DNA of 43,739 bases from Novosphingobium resinovorum (GTDB lineage: Bacteria > Pseudomonadota > Alphaproteobacteria > Sphingomonadales > Sphingomonadaceae): the NCBI RefSeq assembly GCF_027922145.1, contig NZ_BSFC01000036.1, positions 1 to 43,739 of the forward strand, given 5' to 3'. Positions 1-7,653 of the stretch are shown piece by piece. Each line of letters begins with the position of its first letter. Within the stretch, counting starts at the first letter, position 1. Under the pieces are notes generated by a model that was not told the origin of the DNA, ran no database searches, and saw only the letters and a program-made list of their open reading frames with translations. The translations under genes were made by a program, and so were the position numbers.

Positions 1-64
1 CAGCGGACCTATCCCGCCGCTACCGTGGCCGACTATTCCACCGCCGTTCTCACTGATTGTTTTA

Positions 65-334
65 GGCAGGGCCATGGCGGCGAGATGGCCGCCCCACTCG
101 TTGGCGTCGAGCAGGATCTTATTGGCGATGACGTCGAGCTTCTTCTGGACCTCCCCCTGCACGTTCTCCGAGCCAAGGCAGCCCAGCACATCGCCCAGCG
201 CGCCCTTCGAGATCGCGTGCGTGATCGTCTTGCAGGCGCGGGCTACCGAGAAGCCGCAGTTCCGATGGACAGGCATTGTCCTCGCACCGTTGCTACTCGA
301 TGAGAAAGCGGGTCAGTGTGATCGGTTGCATCAT
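65..334 (-). pseudogene. fbp: Fructose-1,6-bisphosphatase class I, broken N-terminal remnant
   Basis: Reading left from an ATG at 334 gives MMQPITLTRFLIE, then an in-frame TAG at 293-295, then QRCEDNACPSELRLL. The frame then shifts to VARACKTITHAISKG, NVQGEVQKKLDVIANKILL and EWGGHLAAMA. These blocks match the N-terminus of class I FBPases, which usually read FLIEEQR and ELRLLIEVVARACK here. A GAG-to-TAG change plus a short deletion near 250-255 therefore inactivate it. After the AAMA block, around position 65-70, the similarity stops abruptly and the sequence to the window edge is unrelated, as at a rearrangement or insertion junction. FBPase makes fructose-6-phosphate from fructose-1,6-bisphosphate, which fits a fructose cluster. 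An intact copy probably exists elsewhere, since gluconeogenesis needs it; that is inference. Confidence 0.72.
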
Positions 335-402
335 GACCTTTCGCGATGGACGTTGCGCCCGGCGCAGAACTCAGGTTTGTCCGGAAATCGGCAGAGAACG
401 AG

Positions 403-1251
403 TCACGCGCTCCGCAGCGAATCTGCCACCTGCGGACCATGCGCGAACCTAGCCGCCTGCGCTACTGCCTCCGCATCAGGTCGCAATCCTGTATAGAGCA
501 CGAATTGTTCGATCGCCTGGAGCACGATCACCTCCGCGCCCGATATCACCGTCTTCCCGGCCTCTCGCGCAGCCCGGACGAAGGGCGTATTCGCGGGCTG
601 GGCCACGACGTCAAAGGCGATGTCGCAGGCCGCGACCTGCTCGGGCGAGAAGGCGAGCGCCTCGGCCTGTGGCCCCTCCATGCCCAGCGGCGTCACGTTG
701 ACGAGCATCGCAGCGCCCCGTGAAGGCATTTCCGCTAGCCATTCGAAACCGTACTGCGCCGCGAGCGCGGGACCATCCTCGCGGTTGCGCGCAACGATCG
801 TGCCTTGGCGGAAGCCCAGATCGCGGAGCGCGGCGACCACGGCCTTTGCCATGCCGCCGCTGCCGCGCAGCAGGAACGGCGTTGCCAGATCGATGCCCCT
901 GCGCGTCACGAGGTCGCGCACGGCGACGTAGTCGGTGTTGTAGCCGGTGAGCACATCGCCGTCGTTGACGATGGTGTTCACGCTGTGGATTGCCCGTGCA
1001 GAGTCCTCTAGGGCGTCGAGCATCGGGATGACCGCCTCTTTAAAGGGCATCGAGATCGCACAGCCGCGAATTGCCAACGCCCGGATGCCGCCGACGGCGG
1101 CGGCGAGGTCGCTCGTGCTGAAAGACTTGTAGACGTAGTCGAGCCCATAATGGTCGTAGAGCCAGTTGTGCAGACGCGATCCGGCATTGCCGGGGCGGGC
1201 CGACAAGGACATGCACAAGCGCGTGTCGCGGCCGATGGTGGTACGTTCCAT
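403..1251 (-). CDS. Shikimate dehydrogenase-like NAD(P) oxidoreductase (AroE family)
   Basis: The 282-aa product has the AroE layout. An N-terminal substrate domain carries SMPFKE with the catalytic lysine near residue 69. NTIVNDGDVLTGYNTD holds the catalytic Asn/Asp environment. A Rossmann glycine loop GSGGMAKAV lies near residue 131. NVTPLGM and a C-terminal ISGAEVIVLQAIEQF helix follow. AroE reduces 3-dehydroshikimate with NADPH, but AroE-like paralogues act on other or unknown substrates. The start is 5 bases after the LacI-type gene stop, so the two are probably co-transcribed. No other shikimate-pathway gene is near, and the sugar-catabolic setting argues for a paralogue rather than the housekeeping enzyme. 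The fold assignment is firm; the substrate is unknown. Confidence 0.85.
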   Translation of the reverse strand: MERTTIGRDTRLCMSLSARPGNAGSRLHNWLYDHYGLDYVYKSFSTSDLAAAVGGIRALAIRGCAISMPFKEAVIPMLDALEDSARAIHSVNTIVNDGDVLTGYNTDYVAVRDLVTRRGIDLATPFLLRGSGGMAKAVVAALRDLGFRQGTIVARNREDGPALAAQYGFEWLAEMPSRGAAMLVNVTPLGMEGPQAEALAFSPEQVAACDIAFDVVAQPANTPFVRAAREAGKTVISGAEVIVLQAIEQFVLYTGLRPDAEAVAQAARFAHGPQVADSLRSA

Positions 1252-1256
1252 GAGCG

Positions 1257-2267
1257 TCAGTCTCCGGTAGTCTTGCAGCGGATATCGGCACGCATGCTCG
1301 ATCCGCGAGGTATCAGGCGGCCCGCCAGCACGACCTTGCGGCCCGCGGCATCGGGGTTTTCGAGCCGGTCGAGCAACATCGTCATCGCAGTGCGGCCGAT
1401 CTCCTCCACCGGCTGCTCGATGACGCTTAGGCCACCGCCGACGAACTCCATCCAGTCATTGTTATCGAACCCAGCGAGCGCGATATCGCGCGGCACTTCC
1501 AGGCCAAGGTCGCGCAAGGCCCGCAGCACGTTGACGAGCATCACGCCGTTACTCGCCACCACGGCGTCGGGCCGCTCCGCGCGGCTGAGCAACTGGGCGA
1601 TGACCTGCTCCGCCGCGTCCTTTGTATGGGGTACCGCGATCGTCTCCACCGTAAGTCCGAGCCGCCCCGCCGCCCTCGTGAAACCGTCGCGGCGTTCGGC
1701 GCCCGTGGTGCTGGCCGCGCCGAACAGGCCGGTGATCCGGCGATGTCCCTGCGCGTACAGGTGCTCGACGAGGACCTCCGCCATGCGCGCATTGTCCAGC
1801 AGTACGCAGTCGAACTCGGCATCGGGCGCGGCGCGATCGATCAGGACCACGGGATAGTCGAGTTCGCTTCGCCCGCCTCTCGCGACCCTTTGGCGCGAAG
1901 GCGCGAGGATCACGCCGGTCACGCGCTCCTCGTGCAGCAGTTCGAGGTAGGCCGCTTCCTTGGCGGGGTCCTCGTCGGTATTGCACAGGATCACCCGCAA
2001 GCCGCGCGCGGCAGCAACGCTCTCTATTGCGCGCGAGACGGCGGTGAAGAACGGGTTGCCGATGTCGGCGACGACGAGCCCGATGGTGTTGCTGTGCTGG
2101 GAGCGCAGCCGCCGAGCGGCGAGATTCGGGCGGTATCCAGTAGATTTCACCGCCGCCAGCACGCGCTCGCTCATCGCCGGATCGACCGGTCGGCCCGCCA
2201 GCACGCGCGAGACGGTAGCGGGGGAGACTCCGGCGACCTGAGCCACATCCTTGATCCCTATCGCCAT
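1257..2267 (-). CDS. LacI-family transcriptional regulator of the fructose cluster
   Basis: The 336-aa protein starts with the LacI helix-turn-helix and hinge (IKDVAQVAGVSPATVSRVL, residues 5-23, then YRPNLAARRLRS). A periplasmic-binding-protein-like effector domain follows (TIGLVVADIGNPFF; VIEQPVEEIGRTA near the C-terminus). Length is typical. It is divergent from the fru operon across about 140 bases that contain a LacI-type palindrome (2368-2381). It probably represses fruB-fruK-fruA-oprB and is relieved by a fructose phosphate, as FruR/Cra-like LacI members are. The effector is inferred, not seen. The AroE-like gene follows directly downstream. Confidence 0.9.
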   Translation of the reverse strand: MAIGIKDVAQVAGVSPATVSRVLAGRPVDPAMSERVLAAVKSTGYRPNLAARRLRSQHSNTIGLVVADIGNPFFTAVSRAIESVAAARGLRVILCNTDEDPAKEAAYLELLHEERVTGVILAPSRQRVARGGRSELDYPVVLIDRAAPDAEFDCVLLDNARMAEVLVEHLYAQGHRRITGLFGAASTTGAERRDGFTRAAGRLGLTVETIAVPHTKDAAEQVIAQLLSRAERPDAVVASNGVMLVNVLRALRDLGLEVPRDIALAGFDNNDWMEFVGGGLSVIEQPVEEIGRTAMTMLLDRLENPDAAGRKVVLAGRLIPRGSSMRADIRCKTTGD

Positions 2268-2328
2268 GTGGAAATCGTTCTCTTGTCCAAACAGCCAATC
2301 CCATCCCGATAGCAGGATTATGCACCAT

Positions 2329-2343
2329 TGATTACGCTAATCA
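2329..2343. promoter_or_regulatory. Second small palindrome in the fru/lacI divergent region
   Basis: TGATTA-CGC-TAATCA is a perfect 6-bp inverted repeat with a 3-base spacer, centred about 38 bp upstream of the main LacI-type operator. Its core (TAATCA) differs from the AAACGTTT operator, so it may bind a different regulator or be chance. It lies about 60 bases upstream of the lacI-type start. Confidence 0.35.
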
Positions 2344-2352
2344 CAACCCCCC

Positions 2353-2383
2353 TTGACAAATTCGCTTAGAAAACGTTTTCTGA
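2353..2383 (+). promoter_or_regulatory. fru operon promoter with overlapping LacI-type operator
   Basis: A consensus -35 TTGACA lies at 2353-2358. About 17-18 bases downstream is a weak -10 (TTTTCT, 2376-2381). The palindrome AGAAAACGTTTTCT (2368-2381, perfect over 14 bp, central CG) covers the spacer and -10. This is the typical operator shape of LacI-family regulators, and the position would block RNA polymerase. The likely ligand protein is the divergent LacI-type gene. Confidence 0.75.
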
Positions 2384-2411
2384 GATGGGAGTGAATTGGA
2401 GAGGAACGACG

Positions 2412-4934
2412 ATGCTCGCAGACGCTTTCACCGCGTCGCATGCCACCGATCTCGTGAGGATCGACGCCACGGCCGCCGACAAGACCGATGCTATTCGCCA
2501 GGTCGGCCAGCTACTGGTCGCCGCCGGCTATGTCGCGCCTGGCTACGAGGAGAGCATGGTGCGCCGCGAAGCCGTCGCGAACACCTTCCTTGGCTCCGGC
2601 CTCGCCATCCCGCACGGGCTGGGTGAGGACAAGAGCCTCGTCCGCCGCGACGGCATCGCCATCCTACAGCTTCGCGGCGGCATCGACTGGAACCCGGGGC
2701 AGCGCGCCCACATCGTCGTCGGCATCGCCGCGAACTCGGACAGCCACATCGGCATCCTGCGCCGCCTGACTCGGCTGATCCAGGACGAGGACCGGCTCCA
2801 GGCGCTCATCGCCACCGACGATCCGGCCGACTTTACGCGCGCCCTCGGCGAAGACGCGGCCCCTGCCTCGGCCTCCGCGCCTGCCGTGGACCTCGCCCAT
2901 ACCGCCGTCTGGGTGGTCGACTATCCCTCGGGCCTCCACGCCCGCCCCGCATCGACCTGGGTCGAGACTGCACGGGGCTCCAGCGTCCGCCTGCGCGTGC
3001 GCCACGGCAACGAAAGCGCCGATCCGCGCAACCTCGTCGCCCTGCTCCAGCTGGGCCTGCGCTGCGGTGACGAAGTCACCTTTTCTGCCGACGGCGCGGG
3101 CGCTGAACCGGCGCTGGACAGCTTCGTTGCCGCCGTCCGCCGCCTCACGTCGCGCGAGAAGGAAGACGCTGCCCGCGCCGCCGAGAAAGCCAAGGCGCCG
3201 AGCCGCAGTTGGACGCCCGCCGGAAGTCCCCGGATGATAGCTGGCGTCGCCGCCAGCCCCGGCCTCGCGATCGGCCGGGTGCATGTTCTCAGTGCCGCGG
3301 AACTCGTGGTGCCCGACGTGCCGGTCGACCTTGCCACCGGCGGCGAACAACTCAACAGCGCGCTGTTGCGCACCCGCGCGCAGATGACGGCGCTGATCGA
3401 CGACACCACCCGCCGCCTCGGCGCCTCGGAAGCCGCCATCTTCAAGGCGCAGTCCGAGCTGCTGGAAGATACCGACATCATCACTCTCACCTGCCAGCTC
3501 ATGGTCGAGGGCCACGGCGTCGCCTGGTCGTGGCACCACGCCGTGGAGCGCATCGCCGGCAAGCTCTCGGCACTCGGGAACCCCGTACTCGCCGCGCGCG
3601 CCGCCGACCTCGAGGACGTGGGCCGCCGCGTGCTGGCCGAGATCGACTCCAGTCTCGTCACCGGCACCCTCGCCGACCTACCCGACGAGCCCTGTATCCT
3701 CGTCGCCGCAGATCTGTCGCCGTCCGACACCGCGACGCTTGACGCCGCGAAAGTGGCCGGAATAGCCACGTCGCTCGGCGGGCCAACTTCGCACAGCGCG
3801 ATCCTTGCCCGTACTTTAGGCCTGCCTTCGGTCGTCGCAGGCGGCCCCGAATTGCTCGCGACCGCTGCCGGGACCGTCGCCGTCGTCGATGGCGATGGCG
3901 GCAAGGTCTGGATTTCGCCTTCCGAGGACGATCTCATCTCAGCGCGCGCCTGGATCGCCGCCCTCGCCGCCCGGCGCGTTGCCGAGGAGCAGGAGCGCGG
4001 ACAGCCCGCCGTCACCCGCGATGGCCACCGGGTGGAAATCGCTGCCAACGTCAACCGCGCCGACCAGGTCGCGTTTGCGCTTGCGCAGGGCGGCGAGGGC
4101 GTGGGCCTGATGCGCACCGAATTCCTTTTCCTCGAAAGCGGGGACAGCCCCGGCGAGGACGAACAACTTGCCGTCTACCGCGCCATGATCGACGCACTCG
4201 GCGACGATGCGCAGGACCGCCCGCTGATCGTGCGCGCGCTCGACATCGGCGGCGATAAGCAGGTGCCCCACCTCGATCTCCCACGTGAGGAGAACCCGTT
4301 CCTTGGCGTTCGCGGCGCGCGTCTGCTGCTGCGCCGTCCCGACCTGCTGGAACCGCAGCTGCGCGCGCTCTACCGCGCTGCGAAGCTCGGCGGTAATCTC
4401 TCGATCATGTTCCCGATGATCACCTCGGCCCACGAACTCGTCGCCATGCGCCAGCGCTGCGAGGCGATCCGGGCGGAACTCGAAGCCCCGCAGGTGCCGA
4501 TCGGCATCATGATCGAGGTTCCGGCGGCAGCGGTGCAGGCCGCGTCGCTCGCGGCCCATGCCGACTTCTTCTCGATCGGCACTAATGATCTTACCCAGTA
4601 CACTCTCGCGATCGACCGCCAGAACCCGGAACTCGCCGGCGAGGCAGACAGCTTGCACCCCGCCGTCCTGCGCATGATGGCAATGACCGTGGAAGGCGCG
4701 AAGGCGCATGGCCGCTGGGTCGGAGTGTGCGGCGGCATCGCTGGCGATCCGTTCGGCGCGGCGCTGCTGGTGGGTCTGGGCGTCAGCGAACTGTCGATGA
4801 CCCCGCGCGACATTCCGGCGGTCAAGGCCCGGTTGCGCGCATCCGATCGCAGTGAACTCGCCCAACTCGCGGCGCGCGCCTTGGCCGCCGAAGGCGCTGC
4901 CGAGGTCCGCGCGCTCGACGGGGAGGCGATGTGA
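2412..4934 (+). CDS. fruB: Fructose PTS EIIA-HPr-EI fusion phosphotransferase
   Basis: The start at 2412 is chosen because GGAGAGGA (2398-2405) precedes it; an in-frame ATG at 2385 has no such site. The 840-aa protein has three PTS modules. EIIA(Fru) spans about residues 1-150 with active His68 in GLAIPHG. HPr spans about 165-255 with His176 in SGLHARPAS. Enzyme I spans about 275-840 with His461 in GGPTSHSAILAR, the PEP-domain blocks GVGLMRTEFLFLE and FFSIGTNDLTQYT, and Cys in GVCGGIAGDP. It takes phosphate from PEP and passes it to EIIB of FruA. The HPr module has Asn where HPr-kinase targets carry Ser46 (PRNLVALLQLG), so regulatory serine phosphorylation looks impossible. It is the first gene of the operon. 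Confidence 0.95.
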   Translation: MLADAFTASHATDLVRIDATAADKTDAIRQVGQLLVAAGYVAPGYEESMVRREAVANTFLGSGLAIPHGLGEDKSLVRRDGIAILQLRGGIDWNPGQRAHIVVGIAANSDSHIGILRRLTRLIQDEDRLQALIATDDPADFTRALGEDAAPASASAPAVDLAHTAVWVVDYPSGLHARPASTWVETARGSSVRLRVRHGNESADPRNLVALLQLGLRCGDEVTFSADGAGAEPALDSFVAAVRRLTSREKEDAARAAEKAKAPSRSWTPAGSPRMIAGVAASPGLAIGRVHVLSAAELVVPDVPVDLATGGEQLNSALLRTRAQMTALIDDTTRRLGASEAAIFKAQSELLEDTDIITLTCQLMVEGHGVAWSWHHAVERIAGKLSALGNPVLAARAADLEDVGRRVLAEIDSSLVTGTLADLPDEPCILVAADLSPSDTATLDAAKVAGIATSLGGPTSHSAILARTLGLPSVVAGGPELLATAAGTVAVVDGDGGKVWISPSEDDLISARAWIAALAARRVAEEQERGQPAVTRDGHRVEIAANVNRADQVAFALAQGGEGVGLMRTEFLFLESGDSPGEDEQLAVYRAMIDALGDDAQDRPLIVRALDIGGDKQVPHLDLPREENPFLGVRGARLLLRRPDLLEPQLRALYRAAKLGGNLSIMFPMITSAHELVAMRQRCEAIRAELEAPQVPIGIMIEVPAAAVQAASLAAHADFFSIGTNDLTQYTLAIDRQNPELAGEADSLHPAVLRMMAMTVEGAKAHGRWVGVCGGIAGDPFGAALLVGLGVSELSMTPRDIPAVKARLRASDRSELAQLAARALAAEGAAEVRALDGEAM

Positions 4935-5902
4935 TGCGCGCCCTTACTGTCACCTTCAACCCCGCCATCGATCAGACTGTCACGCTGGACCGGCTCGTCC
5001 CCGGAGAGGTCCACCGCGCCCATGCGGTTCGCCAGAATGCCGGCGGCAAGGGCGTCAATGTCGCCAGCTGCCTGGCCGACTGGGGCGTGTCCGTTTCCGC
5101 GTATGGCCTGCTCGGCAGCGACAACGCGGCGCCGTTCGATGCGCTGTTCGCCGCCAAGGGCATCGAGGACCGCTTCATCCGCATTGCCGGGGCGACGCGC
5201 GTCAATCTCAAGCTGGTCGACCCAGCCGGCACCACCGATATCAATCTGGATGGCCTCGCAGTCGATGCCGGTCGCGCCGAAATGGTCGCCGCCGCCATCT
5301 GCGATGCGGCACGCGGGGGTGACCTCGTCGTGCTGGCGGGCAGTCTTCCTCCAGGCTGCCCGCCCGATACTTACGCCGCCCTGACAGAGCGCCTGCGGGC
5401 CATCGGATGCCGCGTGATCCTCGACAGCAGCGGTCTGCCGCTCAAGTGCGCGCTGGAGACGGAGCAACCACCCCACGTGGTCAAGCCCAACCGCGACGAA
5501 CTAGCGCAGATGCTGGGCCGCGACTTGCCCGACCTTCCCGCGATGGTCGAGGCCGCCGCCACCTTGCGCCAGAGCGGCGTGGCGCTCGTCGTGGTCTCGA
5601 TGGGAGAGCACGGCGCGCTGTTCGTTTCGGATGAGGGTGCGCTCACCGCCTGGCTCGCGGTCGGGGAGCTGGCGAGCACTGTCGGTGCGGGCGACGCGAT
5701 GGTGGCGGGCATCGCCGCCGCCGTACTGGAAGAGGCATCGCTCGAACGCACCGCGCGGCTCGCGACGGCATTTGCGGTGGCGAAGCTCGGCATGATCGGC
5801 CCGAACCTGCCGACGCTCGCAAGCGTGCATGCGCTGGCCGACGAAGTGACAGTGACCCCGGTGAAAATGACCGCGAAGACAGCGGCAGGAGAGGCAAAAT
5901 GA
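4934..5902 (+). CDS. fruK: 1-phosphofructokinase
   Basis: A PfkB/ribokinase-family protein of 322 aa. It phosphorylates fructose-1-phosphate, delivered by the PTS, to fructose-1,6-bisphosphate with ATP. Family marks are the N-terminal TVTFNPAIDQTV, the substrate loop NAGGKGVNVA near residue 36, and the ATP/anion-hole motif STVGAGDAMVAG near residue 252 with the catalytic Asp. The ATG at 4934 shares a base with the fruB stop (TGATG) and is preceded by GGGGAGG (4919-4925); a GTG one codon earlier is possible. The overlap implies translational coupling with fruB. It also overlaps fruA by 4 bases. Confidence 0.95.
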   Translation: MRALTVTFNPAIDQTVTLDRLVPGEVHRAHAVRQNAGGKGVNVASCLADWGVSVSAYGLLGSDNAAPFDALFAAKGIEDRFIRIAGATRVNLKLVDPAGTTDINLDGLAVDAGRAEMVAAAICDAARGGDLVVLAGSLPPGCPPDTYAALTERLRAIGCRVILDSSGLPLKCALETEQPPHVVKPNRDELAQMLGRDLPDLPAMVEAAATLRQSGVALVVVSMGEHGALFVSDEGALTAWLAVGELASTVGAGDAMVAGIAAAVLEEASLERTARLATAFAVAKLGMIGPNLPTLASVHALADEVTVTPVKMTAKTAAGEAK

Positions 5903-7599
5903 AGACGATCTTTGCCGTCGTCGAGGCGGACTCTTCGGCCGTGCAGGGGGTACTGGCGGGCGAGGCCCTGCGCCGCGCCGCGCGTACCGACGGACGCACC
6001 ATCGAGGTCGAGGTCCGCACTCAGCAGGGCGTGCTCAATCCGCTCGGCGACGACGTGCCGGGCGCGGGCGGCCTGCTGTTGCTGGTCGGCGACGGGCCGG
6101 CAGGCGACGCGCTGGCTCGCCGGGCCGACCGCCACGTGACGCTCGAGGCCGTGCTCGCCGATCCCGCTGCCGCGCTGGCGTTCGAAGATACCGGCACTCC
6201 GGAACTGGCCACGAAGAGCCCGCGCGTTGTCGCTATCACTTCGTGCCCGACCGGCATCGCTCACACCTTCATGGCAGCCGAGGGACTGACCGAGGGAGCC
6301 AGGCAGCTCGGCTATCCGATCCGCGTTGAGACGCAGGGTTCGGTCGGCGCCGGAACACCGCTGACGGCCGCGGAAATCGCCGAGGCCGACGTCGTGCTCA
6401 TCGCCGCCGACCGCGAGGTCGACCGCGCGCGGTTCGCCGGCAAACGTGTCTTCGTGTCCAGCACCAAGCCGGCGATCTCGGGCGGCGCGAAACTGATCGA
6501 GCGCGCCTTGGCAGAGGCCAGACAGCAGGGCGGGGAAGCCGAGGTCGCTGACGGCGCTTCGGCCACCAGGCAGGAACGTGCGGGGCCGTACAAGCACCTC
6601 ATGACCGGTGTTTCGTTCATGCTGCCCTTCGTGGTCGCGGGCGGCCTGCTGATCGCCATCGCCTTCGCGCTCGGCGGGATCGGCGCCAATACCGACGCGG
6701 CCAAGGGCACGCTGGCACATACGCTGTTCCAGGTGGGCGCGCAGGGGGCCTTCGCGCTGATCGTGCCCGCGCTGGCGGGCTACATCGCCTTCTCCATCGC
6801 CGACAGGCCGGGTATCGCGCCGGGCATGGTGGGCGGCATGATGGCTGCGCAGCTGGGCGCCGGGTTCCTCGGCGGCATCGCGGCGGGCTTCATCGCCGGC
6901 TACGGCGTCGATGGGCTCAACCGTTTGATCCACCTGCCGAAAAACCTCCAGGGATTGAAGCCCGTGCTGATCCTGCCGCTGCTGGGCACGCTGCTGACGG
7001 GCCTCCTGATGGTCTACGGGGTCGGCACGCCGGTGGCCGCTGCCCTCGCCTTCCTGACCGAATGGCTGCGGTCCATGCAGGGGTCGAGCGCGCTGCTGCT
7101 CGGCGTGATCCTGGGCGCCATGTCCGCTTTCGACATGGGCGGCCCGGTCAACAAGGCTGGCTATGCCTTCTCGGTGGGCCTCATCGCCAGCAACGTCTGC
7201 ACGCCGATGGCGGCGACGATGGCGGCTGGAATGACGCCGCCGCTGGCCGTCGCGCTGGCGACGCGCCTGTTCCGCGACCGCTTCACGGCCGAGGAACGCG
7301 AGGCGGGAGGGGCCGCTGCGGTTCTCGGGCTGGCCTTCATCACCGAGGGTGCCATCCCGTTCGCAGCGCGCGATCCGTTTCGGGTGATCCCCTCGCTGAT
7401 GGCGGGTTCGGCAACGGCGGGGGCGATCTCGATGGCTTCGGGTGTCGAGCTGAAAGTGCCGCATGGCGGGGTTTTCGTGCTGCCGATCCCCGGCGCGGTG
7501 ACGCATCTGGCCGCTTACGGGGCCGCGATCGTTGCGGGAACGCTGGTGAGCGCGGTGCTCGTCGGACTCCTCAAACGCAGACCGGAAGCGCTGTCCTGA
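5899..7599 (+). CDS. fruA: PTS fructose transporter subunit EIIBC
   Basis: The 566-aa inner-membrane permease imports fructose as fructose-1-phosphate. Residues 1-100 are a degenerate EIIB-like domain lacking the active cysteine, as in other FruA proteins. A functional EIIB follows, with phospho-Cys116 in VAITSCPTGIAHTFMAAEG. The EIIC channel starts near residue 232 (YKHLMTGVSFMLPFVVAGG) with many hydrophobic segments and the conserved FDMGGPVNKAGYAF and EGAIPFAARDP blocks. The ATG overlaps the fruK stop by 4 bases (ATGA). Phosphate comes from the FruB fusion, so the operon encodes a complete relay. Confidence 0.95.
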   Translation: MKTIFAVVEADSSAVQGVLAGEALRRAARTDGRTIEVEVRTQQGVLNPLGDDVPGAGGLLLLVGDGPAGDALARRADRHVTLEAVLADPAAALAFEDTGTPELATKSPRVVAITSCPTGIAHTFMAAEGLTEGARQLGYPIRVETQGSVGAGTPLTAAEIAEADVVLIAADREVDRARFAGKRVFVSSTKPAISGGAKLIERALAEARQQGGEAEVADGASATRQERAGPYKHLMTGVSFMLPFVVAGGLLIAIAFALGGIGANTDAAKGTLAHTLFQVGAQGAFALIVPALAGYIAFSIADRPGIAPGMVGGMMAAQLGAGFLGGIAAGFIAGYGVDGLNRLIHLPKNLQGLKPVLILPLLGTLLTGLLMVYGVGTPVAAALAFLTEWLRSMQGSSALLLGVILGAMSAFDMGGPVNKAGYAFSVGLIASNVCTPMAATMAAGMTPPLAVALATRLFRDRFTAEEREAGGAAAVLGLAFITEGAIPFAARDPFRVIPSLMAGSATAGAISMASGVELKVPHGGVFVLPIPGAVTHLAAYGAAIVAGTLVSAVLVGLLKRRPEALS

Positions 7600-7653
7600 A
7601 GCGCACCTAAGCCGGCCTTGACGATACCTAGGCATACTCGAGAGGATCAGTAC

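Noticed and set aside
1..65. Insertion-sequence end at the left window edge
   Set aside because: The junction is abrupt, but no terminal repeat or transposase is visible in the 65 bases available, so it is not listed as an element.
5371..7635. Very long antisense frame of 754 codons opposite fruK/fruA
   Set aside because: An antisense shadow typical of high-GC genes; Arg/His-rich, with no domain, and the plus-strand genes are certain.
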